From positions 1,612,001-1,676,000 of the forward strand of contig CAVQBD010000009.1 in the NCBI GenBank assembly GCA_963710645.1: DNA of 64,000 nucleotides, given 5' to 3'. This stretch comes from FEB-10 sp963710645. Lineage in GTDB: Bacteria; Acidobacteriota; Thermoanaerobaculia; Thermoanaerobaculales; Sulfomarinibacteraceae. The number at the start of each line of letters is the position of its first letter. Position 1 is the stretch's first letter. The notes under the pieces were generated by a model. That model searched no databases. It saw only the letters and a program-made list of their open reading frames with translations, and had not been told where the DNA came from. The translations under genes and the position numbers were made by a program. Below, piece by piece: positions 26,404 through 35,234 of this stretch.

Positions 26404-27666
26404 TCAGGGGATGATCACCGGCCACCCCGCGGTGTCACCGGACTCGAACTCGTCCATGAAGATGTATGTGGGCACCTCGGAGAAGCAGTTGAGGTGGTAC
26501 CACCAGTTGTCGCAGTCGCGTGGGGCAACGTCGGTCCAGCGCTCGTCGGCGGCGTTGATGTAGGACTCGGTTCCTTGTTGGCTGTCGCTGCCGTTGGTCC
26601 AATTGATGCAGTGGAACCCGCTGTTCACTCCAAAGCTCGAGGTGCCGGTCCAGCCACGATGGTTGTGCCAGTAGACTCCGTTCTCGTCGATGGCGATGGA
26701 GGTCCACAGGTCGCCGTTGGTGAGGTCGGCCTTGTTGTCGGCAATCTTGACCCCGTCGAGCCGGATCCACGGCCCGTTGTAGGACAGGCGATTCACAGCG
26801 TCTGACGTGCTGTCCGACAGCCAGGCTTTGAACGATGTGGGCTCGTCGAGACCGGCGTTGGCCGCCAGAGTGCGGCAGATGGCGTCGCCCGCCGCGATCC
26901 CGGTGGCGCCGCCGGCCTCGGGCCACGAGCTCAGATCGCCGGTCCCGTCAGCACTGGTGACAAAGGCTACGGCGCCACCGCTCTGATAGGGCGGCAGCGA
27001 GGTCGATGGGCCCATCTCCATGCACAGCAAGGGGCGTTCTTGGAAACACGTTCCGGTGCCCGAATAGGTCCAGCTCTGGGAGGTCCGCCAGGGATCCCCC
27101 ACGACCACCGATTCCGACGGCGCAGCATTCCAATCCGAGCACGTAACCGGCGTTTGATCCGAAAGCTCGCCATCCCCCTCAGTCGCGGTGAAATAACTGC
27201 GGGGCGCCACCCCCCCGAACTCGTCGAACCAGATCGCCGACAGCACCTCCTGATGTGGTTCCAACAGTCGGTCGATGGTGCCGGAGAAGGGGAAGTGGTC
27301 GATCCGTACCCACGGCCCGGCCGCCACCGGCAGCGTGGGCTGCCCGCAGTTGGCCGATTTGAGCCCGGACAGGCCGTGGATTCTGCAGTAGGCGTCGTTG
27401 GACGAGTCCGACATCCACGCCACGAAACCGGCCGGGTTCCCGAGGCCGGCCGCCTGGGCCCGCGCCTGGCAGACTGCGTCCGCGCCGGCCAGGCCACCCA
27501 TGCCACCGGCGTCCGGCCAGGTCGACAGGTCGGCGGTTCCGGTTACCGAGGTCACGAAGACACGACGGGGACTCTGGGCATGGAGAATCCCGGCGCTGCA
27601 CAGCCACGTGCAGACAACAATTGCCATCAACATCCGGGCGATCACGAGGAATGTGCGTTTGATCAT
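26404..27666 (-). CDS. Secreted protein with two DUF1554 domains and C-terminal FESGD motif
   Basis: A 420-aa exported protein with signal peptide MIKRTFLVIARMLMAIVVC. Two DUF1554 domains occur at about 35-215 and 225-400; both start with FVTS...GT(A/G)DLSSWP-type segments and share GADAVCQARA / GDAICRTLAA, AWMSDSSNDA / AWLSDSTSDA and a late Cys-Asn-Trp pair. DUF1554 is best known from Leptospira lipoproteins and is of unknown function. The end is YIFMDEFESGDTAGWPVIIP. GGAGG precedes the ATG at 27666. The stop lies in an inverted repeat CCCCTGAC/GTCAGGGG that could end transcription from both sides. Confidence 0.85.
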   Translation of the reverse strand: MIKRTFLVIARMLMAIVVCTWLCSAGILHAQSPRRVFVTSVTGTADLSTWPDAGGMGGLAGADAVCQARAQAAGLGNPAGFVAWMSDSSNDAYCRIHGLSGLKSANCGQPTLPVAAGPWVRIDHFPFSGTIDRLLEPHQEVLSAIWFDEFGGVAPRSYFTATEGDGELSDQTPVTCSDWNAAPSESVVVGDPWRTSQSWTYSGTGTCFQERPLLCMEMGPSTSLPPYQSGGAVAFVTSADGTGDLSSWPEAGGATGIAAGDAICRTLAANAGLDEPTSFKAWLSDSTSDAVNRLSYNGPWIRLDGVKIADNKADLTNGDLWTSIAIDENGVYWHNHRGWTGTSSFGVNSGFHCINWTNGSDSQQGTESYINAADERWTDVAPRDCDNWWYHLNCFSEVPTYIFMDEFESGDTAGWPVIIP

Positions 27667-27819
27667 GAGTTCCTCCTATTGAGACAGAGCCGGATTGTGA
27701 GCTGTTTGCTCATAATAGACGATGCCACTGGTGAATGGCCCGTTGAGTGTGGAGGGATTCTCGAATGAGGTGGTGATGCTGCGCGGCAAAAGCCGGCTCT
27801 TGACGAGGCGGCTTGAAGC

Positions 27820-28539
27820 TCAGGGCCTCGCGGTGATGTAGCCAGCCAGCATGGAGACGATCTCGTCGATCAGGGTCTCCACGTCCAGATGTTCTGGCGC
27901 CTCGTGGGCGATCCAACGGGTCAAGGCCTCGGTGGTGGTCGCGAGAACGTGGGCGAGGACGGAGGTGTCCCGAGCCGCCACGTCAGGCCGCAGAACGAGG
28001 ATTTCCTCGAGTCGGTGGATCATCCGGTCCTCCTCCTGTCCGCGCCCCGTCGGCAGAGCGTGCGGAACCTCGGTCGACAGCACCCGCGTCAGCACCGGGT
28101 CGTCCCTGTGAAGCTGCACGAGTTCTTCAAAGAGACTTCGAAGGGCCCTGTCGACGGGAACGGAGGGGTCCGCGAGCCCATCCAGCGCCTCGGCGACCAA
28201 GGCGTGCACCGCCGTCCGGTGTTGATCGACGAGTTGGGCGAGGATCGCTTCCTTGTTGGGGAAGTACTGGTAGAGCGAGCCGATGGACACCCCGGCCCTC
28301 TCGGCAATGCGGTTGGTGGAGGCCTGGGCCCAGCCCCCCTCGTCGATGACCACGGCCGCGGCCTCGAGGATGGCGGCAACGGTGAAGCGGGCTCTCTCCT
28401 GCCGGGGGACTCGCCGATGCGTGGGTAAAGGTGCCTTATCAACAATATGAGTTATAGCTCGTATTTCGTTGATTTTGGTTTCTTCAAACATCGCCCAAGT
28501 AATTGATTTTGAGCCGCTTGATTGATTTTCGTGGGCCAT
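27820..28539 (-). CDS. TetR/AcrR family transcriptional regulator
   Basis: A 239-aa DNA-binding repressor. The helix-turn-helix is ASTNRIAERAGVSIGSLYQYF (split here: ASTNRIAERAG then VSIGSLYQYF), preceded by RARFTVAAILEAAAVVID. The C-terminal ligand domain begins near residue 110. An N-terminal extension of about 40 residues precedes the HTH; ATG 28539 has GGAG nine bases upstream. The promoter contains a perfect palindrome (28599-28616) and a weaker copy lies inside the 5' coding region (28446-28463). The divergent methyltransferase gene is the likely target besides itself. Confidence 0.9.
   Translation of the reverse strand: MAHENQSSGSKSITWAMFEETKINEIRAITHIVDKAPLPTHRRVPRQERARFTVAAILEAAAVVIDEGGWAQASTNRIAERAGVSIGSLYQYFPNKEAILAQLVDQHRTAVHALVAEALDGLADPSVPVDRALRSLFEELVQLHRDDPVLTRVLSTEVPHALPTGRGQEEDRMIHRLEEILVLRPDVAARDTSVLAHVLATTTEALTRWIAHEAPEHLDVETLIDEIVSMLAGYITARP
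28446..28463. promoter_or_regulatory. Secondary TetR operator-like site inside the tetR 5' region
   Basis: TATGAGTTATAGCTCGTA matches the main palindrome at 13 of 18 positions and is itself partly symmetric. It lies about 75 bp inside the regulator coding sequence. Confidence 0.35.
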
Positions 28540-28598
28540 GAAGTGGTCTCCTGTAAACACGAGTAGCCAAAACAAAGATTGAACCCTACATTAGATAA

Positions 28599-28616
28599 TG
28601 TGAGTTATCACTCACA
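28599..28616. promoter_or_regulatory. TetR operator palindrome between tetR and methyltransferase
   Basis: TGTGAGTTATCACTCACA has perfect 7-bp arms around TATC and sits in the divergent spacer, 60 bp from the regulator start and 66 bp from the methyltransferase start. Size and position fit a TetR-family operator. Confidence 0.65.
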
Positions 28617-28632
28617 ATGTCAAGAGATCTTC

Positions 28633-28667
28633 AACTCGGAACCCGGAACTCTCAACCAGAATTCAAC
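28633..28667. repeat. Degenerate 7-bp tract upstream of the methyltransferase
   Basis: Five 7-bp units beginning AACTCGG, AACCCGG and AACTCTC run up to 15 bp before the methyltransferase start. The tract is less regular than the others. Confidence 0.5.
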
Positions 28668-28681
28668 CGAGGGAGCGTAAA

Positions 28682-29296
28682 ATGCCAGAGATGGTTGCAC
28701 AACAGGACACCCAGCACGACGAATCGCCAAGAGATCACCATGTGTGCCCATGGTGGGTGGGCTATCTGATCGCGAGCCCCCTGCGCAAGCTGGGTGAGAA
28801 TCCGGAGGAGATCCTCGGCCCCCTGGTTGAACCGGGGATGACGGCGGTGGATTTCGGCAGCGCCATGGGGTTCTTCAGCCTCCCGTTGGCCCGACTTGTG
28901 GGTGATGAGGGCCGTGTGGTGTGCGTCGACCTCCAGCCGCGGATGCTGTCGACCCTCAGCAAGCGCGCCCGCAAGAAGGGGCTCGATCACATCATCGAGA
29001 CCAGAGCGTGCACAAGTAACGACCTCGGGGTGGATGACCTCGAGGGGAAGGCCTCCCTGGCGCTGGCGATCCACGTGTTGCATGAGGTCCCCTTCCCGCG
29101 GCGTTTCTTGACCGATTGTTTCTCGGTGCTCCGACCGGGTGGCCGGCTGCTGCTCATCGAACCCAAGGGTCATGTGACCGAAGAAGAGTTCGAGGCCACG
29201 ACAGATCTCGCCATCGAGGTGGGATTCACCGTGAGCGACGAGCTTCAGCTCAGGAAGAGCCGCGCCCTGATCCTCGAAACCACCGCTACGGGCTGA
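28682..29296 (+). CDS. Class I SAM-dependent methyltransferase
   Basis: A 204-aa cytoplasmic methyltransferase. The N-terminal HHVCPWWVGYLIASPLRKL is typical of a small family related to UbiE/MerR-linked methyltransferases. SAM motif I is VDFGSAMGFFSLPLA, followed by VVCVDLQPRM, LALAIHVLHEVPFP and FSVLRPGGRLLLIEP. The substrate is unknown. Its divergent TetR neighbour and the palindrome between them suggest induction by a small molecule, perhaps one it methylates. The last 11 bp overlap the end of the convergent S41 peptidase gene. Confidence 0.9.
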   Translation: MPEMVAQQDTQHDESPRDHHVCPWWVGYLIASPLRKLGENPEEILGPLVEPGMTAVDFGSAMGFFSLPLARLVGDEGRVVCVDLQPRMLSTLSKRARKKGLDHIIETRACTSNDLGVDDLEGKASLALAIHVLHEVPFPRRFLTDCFSVLRPGGRLLLIEPKGHVTEEEFEATTDLAIEVGFTVSDELQLRKSRALILETTATG

Positions 29297-30926
29297 GGCG
29301 TCCGGTTGGGTGACGGGGATAGCGTCCCTCGATCCACCGAATGGCGGCCTCCACCACGGTGTCGCGTCCCTCGGCCACATCGTCCCGGGTCAGCCACACC
29401 ACCTCGTCCGGCTGGACGCCGGTGTGGGCCAGATAGCGGTGGCCGTCGATGAGGTAGCCAGAGCCGGTGGCCGCGGTGACCCACCAGTAGGGCTCCACAT
29501 CGGTGGAGTCGGACGAGGTGAAGGCGCCGTTGGATGGTTTGCCGAAGGTGCGGACCCACGGGTGGAACCTGGTACGCAGGGACTCCCAATCGCCGTTGCT
29601 GACCGCGCCGGGGCCGGTGAGGACGGCGATGGGCTTGTCGTAGAAGGTGGCCGGGTTTCCGTGGATGGTGAATGCTTCAGCGGTGTGGGTCGGGTGGGGC
29701 ACCATGTCCAAGTGGTCGTTGGGGTTGCCGCGGATGTCGAAGGCCACCTCTCGAATCGTCTCGTTGAACAACAGCGAGTATCCGTAGTGCGCCTCCCGCA
29801 TATCGCCGCCCATGTTGAAACGCATGTCGATGATCATGCCCGTTGTGTCGTAGTCGAACATCAGGGAACGGATGGCTTCGTGGAATTGCTCCGAGATCTG
29901 GTGCTGGTAGAGCCACGACCATGACGCCACGTAGATGTAGCCGATCTGGGTTCCCTCGACCATGCCGAAGGTGATGTAGTCCTCTTCCCAGAAATCCGGC
30001 ATCTCCACACCGGCCACCGGCAGCTGTTCGTTGCCCCAGATCCGGCCCGACTGTGTGGCCAGCGGCGCGGTGGGCAGGTGGAGCACATCGCCGGTGTCGT
30101 ACTTGACCACATCGATGGTGTCGAAGAGGTGCCAGTTGAGCCCGGCACTCATCATCAGACAATGTTCCATGGAGGCGTCGGTGCTGCCGCAGACCCAGGC
30201 CAGGTGAGTCGGCAGTTCGGCTGAGAGCAGTTGGTGGTAGAGCTCCTTCCACCGTACGCCGTCGTATCCGAGCACCAGGTCACCGGGTTCGAGACCGAGC
30301 ACGTGGTTTGGGAGGGCGCGGTATACCAGCAGGGTGTCGTCGGGCAGCGGTGTCAGGCAGGCTCCGAATCGGGAGTTGTCGAGCCAGGCACCGATCACGA
30401 AGAGCGGCACGCCGGGTTCCGGGAAGGTCCACCAGTTCACATGCCGGTCGACAAAGTAGGTGTGGGAGTCCATGAGTGCCAGCGAGAAATGGTTGACGAT
30501 CGCGGCGAATCGTCCCCTGCTGACACCGGCCGCGATCTCGGGCCGGTAGCGGTCCCTGATGGCTTCGAGATCCACCTCGAGGTTCATGTAGGCGCCGTAC
30601 TCCTCGTCCATGGCGGTCCAGAGCGCGTCAAAGAGTTCAAGCTGCAGCTCCACAGGGAGACCCGGACCCCAGGCCTCGTCGATCAACGCGGCCCATTCTT
30701 CTGGCGTGGTCGTGGTGAAAGAGGGGTTGATGCCGGCCGCTGACGAAACGATGTCGGATGGCGCCACACGCTGATGTCGTTCCAGATAGGGACGGTAGAC
30801 CTCGTACATCGTCTGCCCCACGCAGGGAGCAGCCCAGAGGGTCATCGAGAGGAGCATCAACCCGAGGAGCGGAATGCGAATACCCCGATGGAGTTGCGCT
30901 GTAGGGCTTGTCTGTCTGTGGTTCAT
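29286..30926 (-). CDS. Exported S41 family peptidase
   Basis: A 546-aa exported protein with a signal peptide (RIPLLGLMLLSMTLWAAPCVG). The C-terminal half is an S41/tail-specific-protease domain: MIIDMRFNMGGDMREAH, the Ser region LTGPGAVSNGDWESLRTRF, TFGKPSNGAF providing the Lys region, and HTGVQPDEVVWLTRDDVAEG. A PDZ-like segment (LGLEPGDLVLGYDGVRW) precedes it. The N-terminal 150 residues are helical. AGAGGTGACC precedes ATG 30926; the 35 upstream codons of the longer ORF look untranslated. Confidence 0.87.
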   Translation of the reverse strand: MNHRQTSPTAQLHRGIRIPLLGLMLLSMTLWAAPCVGQTMYEVYRPYLERHQRVAPSDIVSSAAGINPSFTTTTPEEWAALIDEAWGPGLPVELQLELFDALWTAMDEEYGAYMNLEVDLEAIRDRYRPEIAAGVSRGRFAAIVNHFSLALMDSHTYFVDRHVNWWTFPEPGVPLFVIGAWLDNSRFGACLTPLPDDTLLVYRALPNHVLGLEPGDLVLGYDGVRWKELYHQLLSAELPTHLAWVCGSTDASMEHCLMMSAGLNWHLFDTIDVVKYDTGDVLHLPTAPLATQSGRIWGNEQLPVAGVEMPDFWEEDYITFGMVEGTQIGYIYVASWSWLYQHQISEQFHEAIRSLMFDYDTTGMIIDMRFNMGGDMREAHYGYSLLFNETIREVAFDIRGNPNDHLDMVPHPTHTAEAFTIHGNPATFYDKPIAVLTGPGAVSNGDWESLRTRFHPWVRTFGKPSNGAFTSSDSTDVEPYWWVTAATGSGYLIDGHRYLAHTGVQPDEVVWLTRDDVAEGRDTVVEAAIRWIEGRYPRHPTGRLSP

Positions 30927-31391
30927 GGTCACCTCTTGGTCTCGTCGGAACCGGGCACTCTGGTAAGCGATATTTGGTGGCTCTCCCCGCATCATCGGGG
31001 CAGGGGTCGTGCCGCCTGGCCCGTGCCGCACGCACAGTCCCGAGCCAACTCGCGCTGCGGGACCACTGCGGCCAGCCAGCTGGAGAGCTCCTCCGGGGAG
31101 CCCGGCCGGTGGGCCGCGTAGCTCGAGGCGACCCCTGAGAAGTGATCGTTAAATTCCACATTTGAGCAGTTTAATCGATGTCTTCGACACGGCTGATGGG
31201 CGATGGCGACCCGGTTCACAGCCGCTTTTCGAAGCGGTCAGCGTCCCAATTGTGTGCAATTGACGGCGATCTGCCCTTGTACGTGTGCCCCACGTCACCG
31301 GACCACCCGGTCGGACCAACCCATACGGCTCGATCTGTTGTATGACTTGTGGACAGTTTTTGCGAAAGCTGCAGCACAAAGGAGGGCAAAG
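30927..31391. other. Intergenic region (465 bp) with a hairpin
   Basis: Divergent spacer between the S41 peptidase gene and the carboxypeptidase-regulatory repeat gene. It contains a perfect hairpin CCGCTT-TTCG-AAGCGG at 31222-31237. AT-richer DNA near 31140-31180 could hold a promoter. No ORF here shows a domain or a plausible start signal. Confidence 0.45.
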
Positions 31392-32681
31392 ATGTTTCAG
31401 ATCTCTCTCAACCCCATCGGACGGACGCGGCTTCACGTCGTATTCGCACTCGTCATCTTCCTCGGACTCGTGGCGACCGGCGCCCAGGCGCAGACAGGCG
31501 CTCTTCAGGGCACGGTCACCGACATCGACTCAGGCCTGCCCGTGGAAGGCGCCTTCGTGGTGACCTTTGGAGGGTGCGACGGCCTCGCCTCACTGGAGCG
31601 CGGCGGCGGCCACGGTCCGCGGCACGCCATCACCGGAGAGGATGGCTCGTACCTCATCGAGGAGATTCCGGTGGGAGACTACGTGGTCAAGTGCGGCGCG
31701 CGGGGCTACGTCATGGCCCACGCCGAGGCGTCCATTGCCGAGGGCGAGACCACGGTATTGGACTTCGCACTCGAACCCAAGGTGTACGGCATGGTGACCG
31801 GAATCGTCAGCGACACGACGTCGGGCGAACCCATCGCCGGTGCCCATGTGGCTCTGATGCCTTCCACCGGGGACGGATTCGAGACATCTGGCGTTGGAGG
31901 AGGCGGTACGGGCTTCGGGTTGCACGCCGTCACAGGGGACGACGGGACCTACGTGATGGAGAACGTGCCGGCTGGGGCCTACCAGGCCCGGGCCGTGAGC
32001 TTCGGCTACTTCCCCTCTGGACCCATCCCGGTGGAGGTGGTGGAGGAAGAAACCACGGTTGCGGACTTCGAGCTCGAGCCGTTGGCCTTCGGCAGCCTCG
32101 AAGGTGTGGTGGTGGACGTGGTCACCGGCGAGCCGGTGGAGGGGGCCATGATCCGGGTCTTCCCGCAGGCGCCGGCCGGCGAGGGTCTGGGCCACGGTGG
32201 CGGAATGCACCGGACCATGACCGACGAGAACGGCTACTACCGATTTGACGAACTGGTGGCGGGCCCGGTGTCCGTCAGGGCTCTCGCCGCGGGGTATGCT
32301 CCTGCCGTGGCAGAGACCGAAATCGTGACCGACGGCACCGTTTCTCTGAACTTCGAGCTCGAGCCGCTGGCCTTCGGCAGCATCGATGGTGTCGTCGCCG
32401 ATGCGGTGAGCGGTGAGCCCATCGAGGGCGCCTTTGTGGTCGCCTGTTTGGGTTTCCCGGGAGGAGAAGGACCTGGAGGCGGTGGTGGCTGGCACCACGC
32501 CAGGACCGACGAGAACGGATACTACCGCATCGATGGTGTGGTGGCCGGCAGCTGCCTGGTGAGGGCTTTTGCCTGGGGCTATGCCCCTGGCGAGGCGCAG
32601 GTGGAGGTGGTTGCTGACGACACAATAACCGCGAACTTCGGTCTCGAACCCATGGGTGGAGGCTTCAAAGTAGCCAGGTAA
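31392..32681 (+). CDS. Secreted carboxypeptidase-regulatory-like repeat protein
   Basis: A 429-aa exported protein. ATG 31392 follows AAAGGAGG and a signal peptide (RLHVVFALVIFLGLVATGAQ). Four tandem CarboxypepD-regulatory/Cna-B-like repeats of about 95 residues follow, each with GxVxDxxSGxPVEGAxV, a Gly-rich loop of varying length, T-DENGYYR(F/I)DxL and a V-F-x-L-E-P end. Such beta-sandwich repeats occur in surface and matrix proteins and as stalks. The Gly-rich loops (GGGGGWHH, SGVGGGGTGFG) differ between repeats. No enzymatic domain is attached. Confidence 0.87.
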   Translation: MFQISLNPIGRTRLHVVFALVIFLGLVATGAQAQTGALQGTVTDIDSGLPVEGAFVVTFGGCDGLASLERGGGHGPRHAITGEDGSYLIEEIPVGDYVVKCGARGYVMAHAEASIAEGETTVLDFALEPKVYGMVTGIVSDTTSGEPIAGAHVALMPSTGDGFETSGVGGGGTGFGLHAVTGDDGTYVMENVPAGAYQARAVSFGYFPSGPIPVEVVEEETTVADFELEPLAFGSLEGVVVDVVTGEPVEGAMIRVFPQAPAGEGLGHGGGMHRTMTDENGYYRFDELVAGPVSVRALAAGYAPAVAETEIVTDGTVSLNFELEPLAFGSIDGVVADAVSGEPIEGAFVVACLGFPGGEGPGGGGGWHHARTDENGYYRIDGVVAGSCLVRAFAWGYAPGEAQVEVVADDTITANFGLEPMGGGFKVAR

Positions 32682-32851
32682 ACCCCTTGAAACAACCCGG
32701 CGGCCGCGCGACCCACCAGGGCGCGCGGTCGTTTCTATTGGTCGAGTGGAGATGTCCCGCGCCCGCTAGTCGAGGGCCGGGGAGTTATGAGAATCTCTCA
32801 GTGACGAGTGTGCCAAGGTGTCGCAACGCCGGCGCGCAGGGAGGGACTGCG

Positions 32852-35155
32852 GTGCACATCAGGGAAACAGCTTGGAGGGTGATGGTCACCATGGCGGTGG
32901 TCGCGGCCGGGATCGGGTCGGTCGGGGCCATGGAGGCAACCGACCGTGAACATGCCGATCCGTCGCGGCTCACCGTGGAGCGGATCTTCCGAGACCGCGA
33001 GTTCCAGGTGAGGACCTTCGGTCCGGCGCGATGGTTGGAAGACGGTACGGGTTTCACCACACTCGAAGTCTCGGCCGAAATCGGTGGTGGGAAAGACATC
33101 GTCCGCTACGACCCCGCCACCGGGAAGGGATCCGTTTTGGTGGCGGCCTCCCATCTGGTGCCGGAAGGAGCAGGGGAGCCGCTGGTGGTGGACGACTACC
33201 ACTGGTCCGAGGATGGTCGTCGCCTCCTGATCTTCACCAACACCCAGCGGGTGTGGCGGCGCAACACCCGGGGCGATTACTGGATTCTCGATCGCGAGAC
33301 GGGGGCACTGCGGAAGTTGGGTGGCAACTCCGAGCCCGCCACCATGATGTTCGCCAAACTCTCACCGTCCGGCGATCAGGTGGCGTGGGTCGATTTCACG
33401 GAGAAGGACCTCTTCGTCCAGGACCTGGAAACTCTCACAATCCGACGATTGACGACCGGATCCTCGGACACCGTCATCAATGGAACCTCCGACTGGGTCT
33501 ACGAGGAGGAATTCGGCCTCAGGGACGGGTTCCGTTGGAGTCCGGACGGAAAGCGCATCGCGTTTTGGCAGTTCGATACCCAGGGCGTCCCCGTCTTTCA
33601 CATCATCAACAACACCGACACCATCTATCCCGAGCTGATCTCGATCCAATACCCCAAGGTGGGCCACACCAATCCATCCTGCCGAGTGGGGGTCGTGGAT
33701 ACGGCGGGTGGTGAAACCACGTGGTTCGAACCGGAGGGCGATGATCGCGACCACTACATCCCCATGATGGAATGGGCCGGGAGTTCGGACCAGCTCATGT
33801 TCATCCGGCTCAATCGACTTCAGAACAGCGCTGAGTTGATGCTGGGTGATGTCAAGACGGGTTTGGTGAGAACCGTCTTCACCGACACCGACGAGGCCTG
33901 GGTTGATATGAGGAGTGCGCCGCCGGAGTGGATCGGCGGGGGCCGGTGGTTCACCTGGTTGAGCGAGCGCGACGGCTGGCGCCACCTTTACATGGTGTCC
34001 CTCACCGGCGAGGAGATCCGGCTGATCACACCCGGCGCCTACGATGTCGTCAGCCTCGAGAAGGTGGACGAGGCGGGTGGTTGGGCGTACATCGTGGCCT
34101 CTCCGGAGGACCCCACCCGCCGCTTCCTCCATCGGGTTCCACTGGACGGAAGCGGGAAGCTCGAACGATTGACCCCGGCCGGCGCCGTCGGGAGTCACGC
34201 TTACCAGATCTCCGACGACGCCCGCTGGGCCATTCACACCTGGTCGTCGATCCAGACGGTGCCGAGAACCGACCTGGTGTCCCTTCCGGACCACGCATCC
34301 AGGCGTGTACTGGAAGCCAACGCCGAGGTCCAGGCGGCGGTGGATGCACTGGCAAAAACGCCGGTGGAGACCTTCAGGGTGAATATCGGCGACGGGGTCG
34401 AGCTTGACGGCTGGTGTCTGAAGCCGCCGGGCTTCGACCCGGAGAGGAAATATCCACTCCTGGTGTATGTCTACGGCGAGCCCGCGGGTCAGACGGTGCA
34501 GGATCGGTGGGGGCGTGACACCGGTTTGTGGCACCTGATGCTCGCCCAGCACGGGACGATCGTCGCCAGTCTCGACAACCGCGGCACGCCGGCGCCCAGG
34601 GGGCGGGCCTGGCGCAAGGCCGTCTACCGTCAGATCGGGATCCTCGCCTCCTCAGACCAGGCGGCGGGCGTGCGCGCCATACTCGCCTCCCGGCCCTACA
34701 TCGATCCCGCTCGGGTGGGCGTCTGGGGATGGAGCGGCGGTGGGACCATGACGCTCAACGCCCTCTTCCGCTTCCCGGACCTCTACTCGCTGGGCATGGC
34801 CATCGCTGTCATCAGTGATCAAAAGGTCTACGACACCGTCTACCAGGAACGCTACATGGGTCTTCCGGACGACAATGCCGACGGCTACACCAACGGGTCT
34901 CCCATCACCTTTGCCGACCAGCTCGAGGGCGATCTGCTCCTCGTGCACGGCACCGGTGATGACAACTGTCACTACCAGAGTTTGGAGCTGTTGGTGAACG
35001 AGCTCATACGCCACAACAAGCAGTTCACGATGATGTCCTACCCGAATCGAACCCACGGCATCTCCGAGGGCGAAAACACGACGCTGCACCTCTTCACCCT
35101 GCTGACGGATTATTTGGAGGGACATTTTCAGCCGACGGCTGAAGGCTCGGACTGA
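32852..35155 (+). CDS. Dipeptidyl peptidase IV family serine peptidase (S9B), exported
   Basis: A 767-aa enzyme expected to remove N-terminal dipeptides in the periplasm. GTG 32852 follows GGGAGGG and starts a signal sequence (RVMVTMAVVAAGIGSVGA). The N-terminal beta-propeller contains SDWVYEEEFGLRDGF with the two Glu residues that bind the substrate N-terminus. The C-terminal alpha/beta-hydrolase domain has the nucleophile in GVWGWSGGGTMTL, the Asp in VHGTGDDNCHYQ and the His in PNRTHGISEG. All catalytic elements are intact. The next genes run the same way but with 80 bp or more between them. Confidence 0.95.
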   Translation: MHIRETAWRVMVTMAVVAAGIGSVGAMEATDREHADPSRLTVERIFRDREFQVRTFGPARWLEDGTGFTTLEVSAEIGGGKDIVRYDPATGKGSVLVAASHLVPEGAGEPLVVDDYHWSEDGRRLLIFTNTQRVWRRNTRGDYWILDRETGALRKLGGNSEPATMMFAKLSPSGDQVAWVDFTEKDLFVQDLETLTIRRLTTGSSDTVINGTSDWVYEEEFGLRDGFRWSPDGKRIAFWQFDTQGVPVFHIINNTDTIYPELISIQYPKVGHTNPSCRVGVVDTAGGETTWFEPEGDDRDHYIPMMEWAGSSDQLMFIRLNRLQNSAELMLGDVKTGLVRTVFTDTDEAWVDMRSAPPEWIGGGRWFTWLSERDGWRHLYMVSLTGEEIRLITPGAYDVVSLEKVDEAGGWAYIVASPEDPTRRFLHRVPLDGSGKLERLTPAGAVGSHAYQISDDARWAIHTWSSIQTVPRTDLVSLPDHASRRVLEANAEVQAAVDALAKTPVETFRVNIGDGVELDGWCLKPPGFDPERKYPLLVYVYGEPAGQTVQDRWGRDTGLWHLMLAQHGTIVASLDNRGTPAPRGRAWRKAVYRQIGILASSDQAAGVRAILASRPYIDPARVGVWGWSGGGTMTLNALFRFPDLYSLGMAIAVISDQKVYDTVYQERYMGLPDDNADGYTNGSPITFADQLEGDLLLVHGTGDDNCHYQSLELLVNELIRHNKQFTMMSYPNRTHGISEGENTTLHLFTLLTDYLEGHFQPTAEGSD

Positions 35156-35234
35156 CAAGCGGCACCGGGACCGGGTGGGGTGCCGACCCGGGTGGCGGGT
35201 CGGGTACCATGTGGTGTTTGCGAAAGGACATTTC

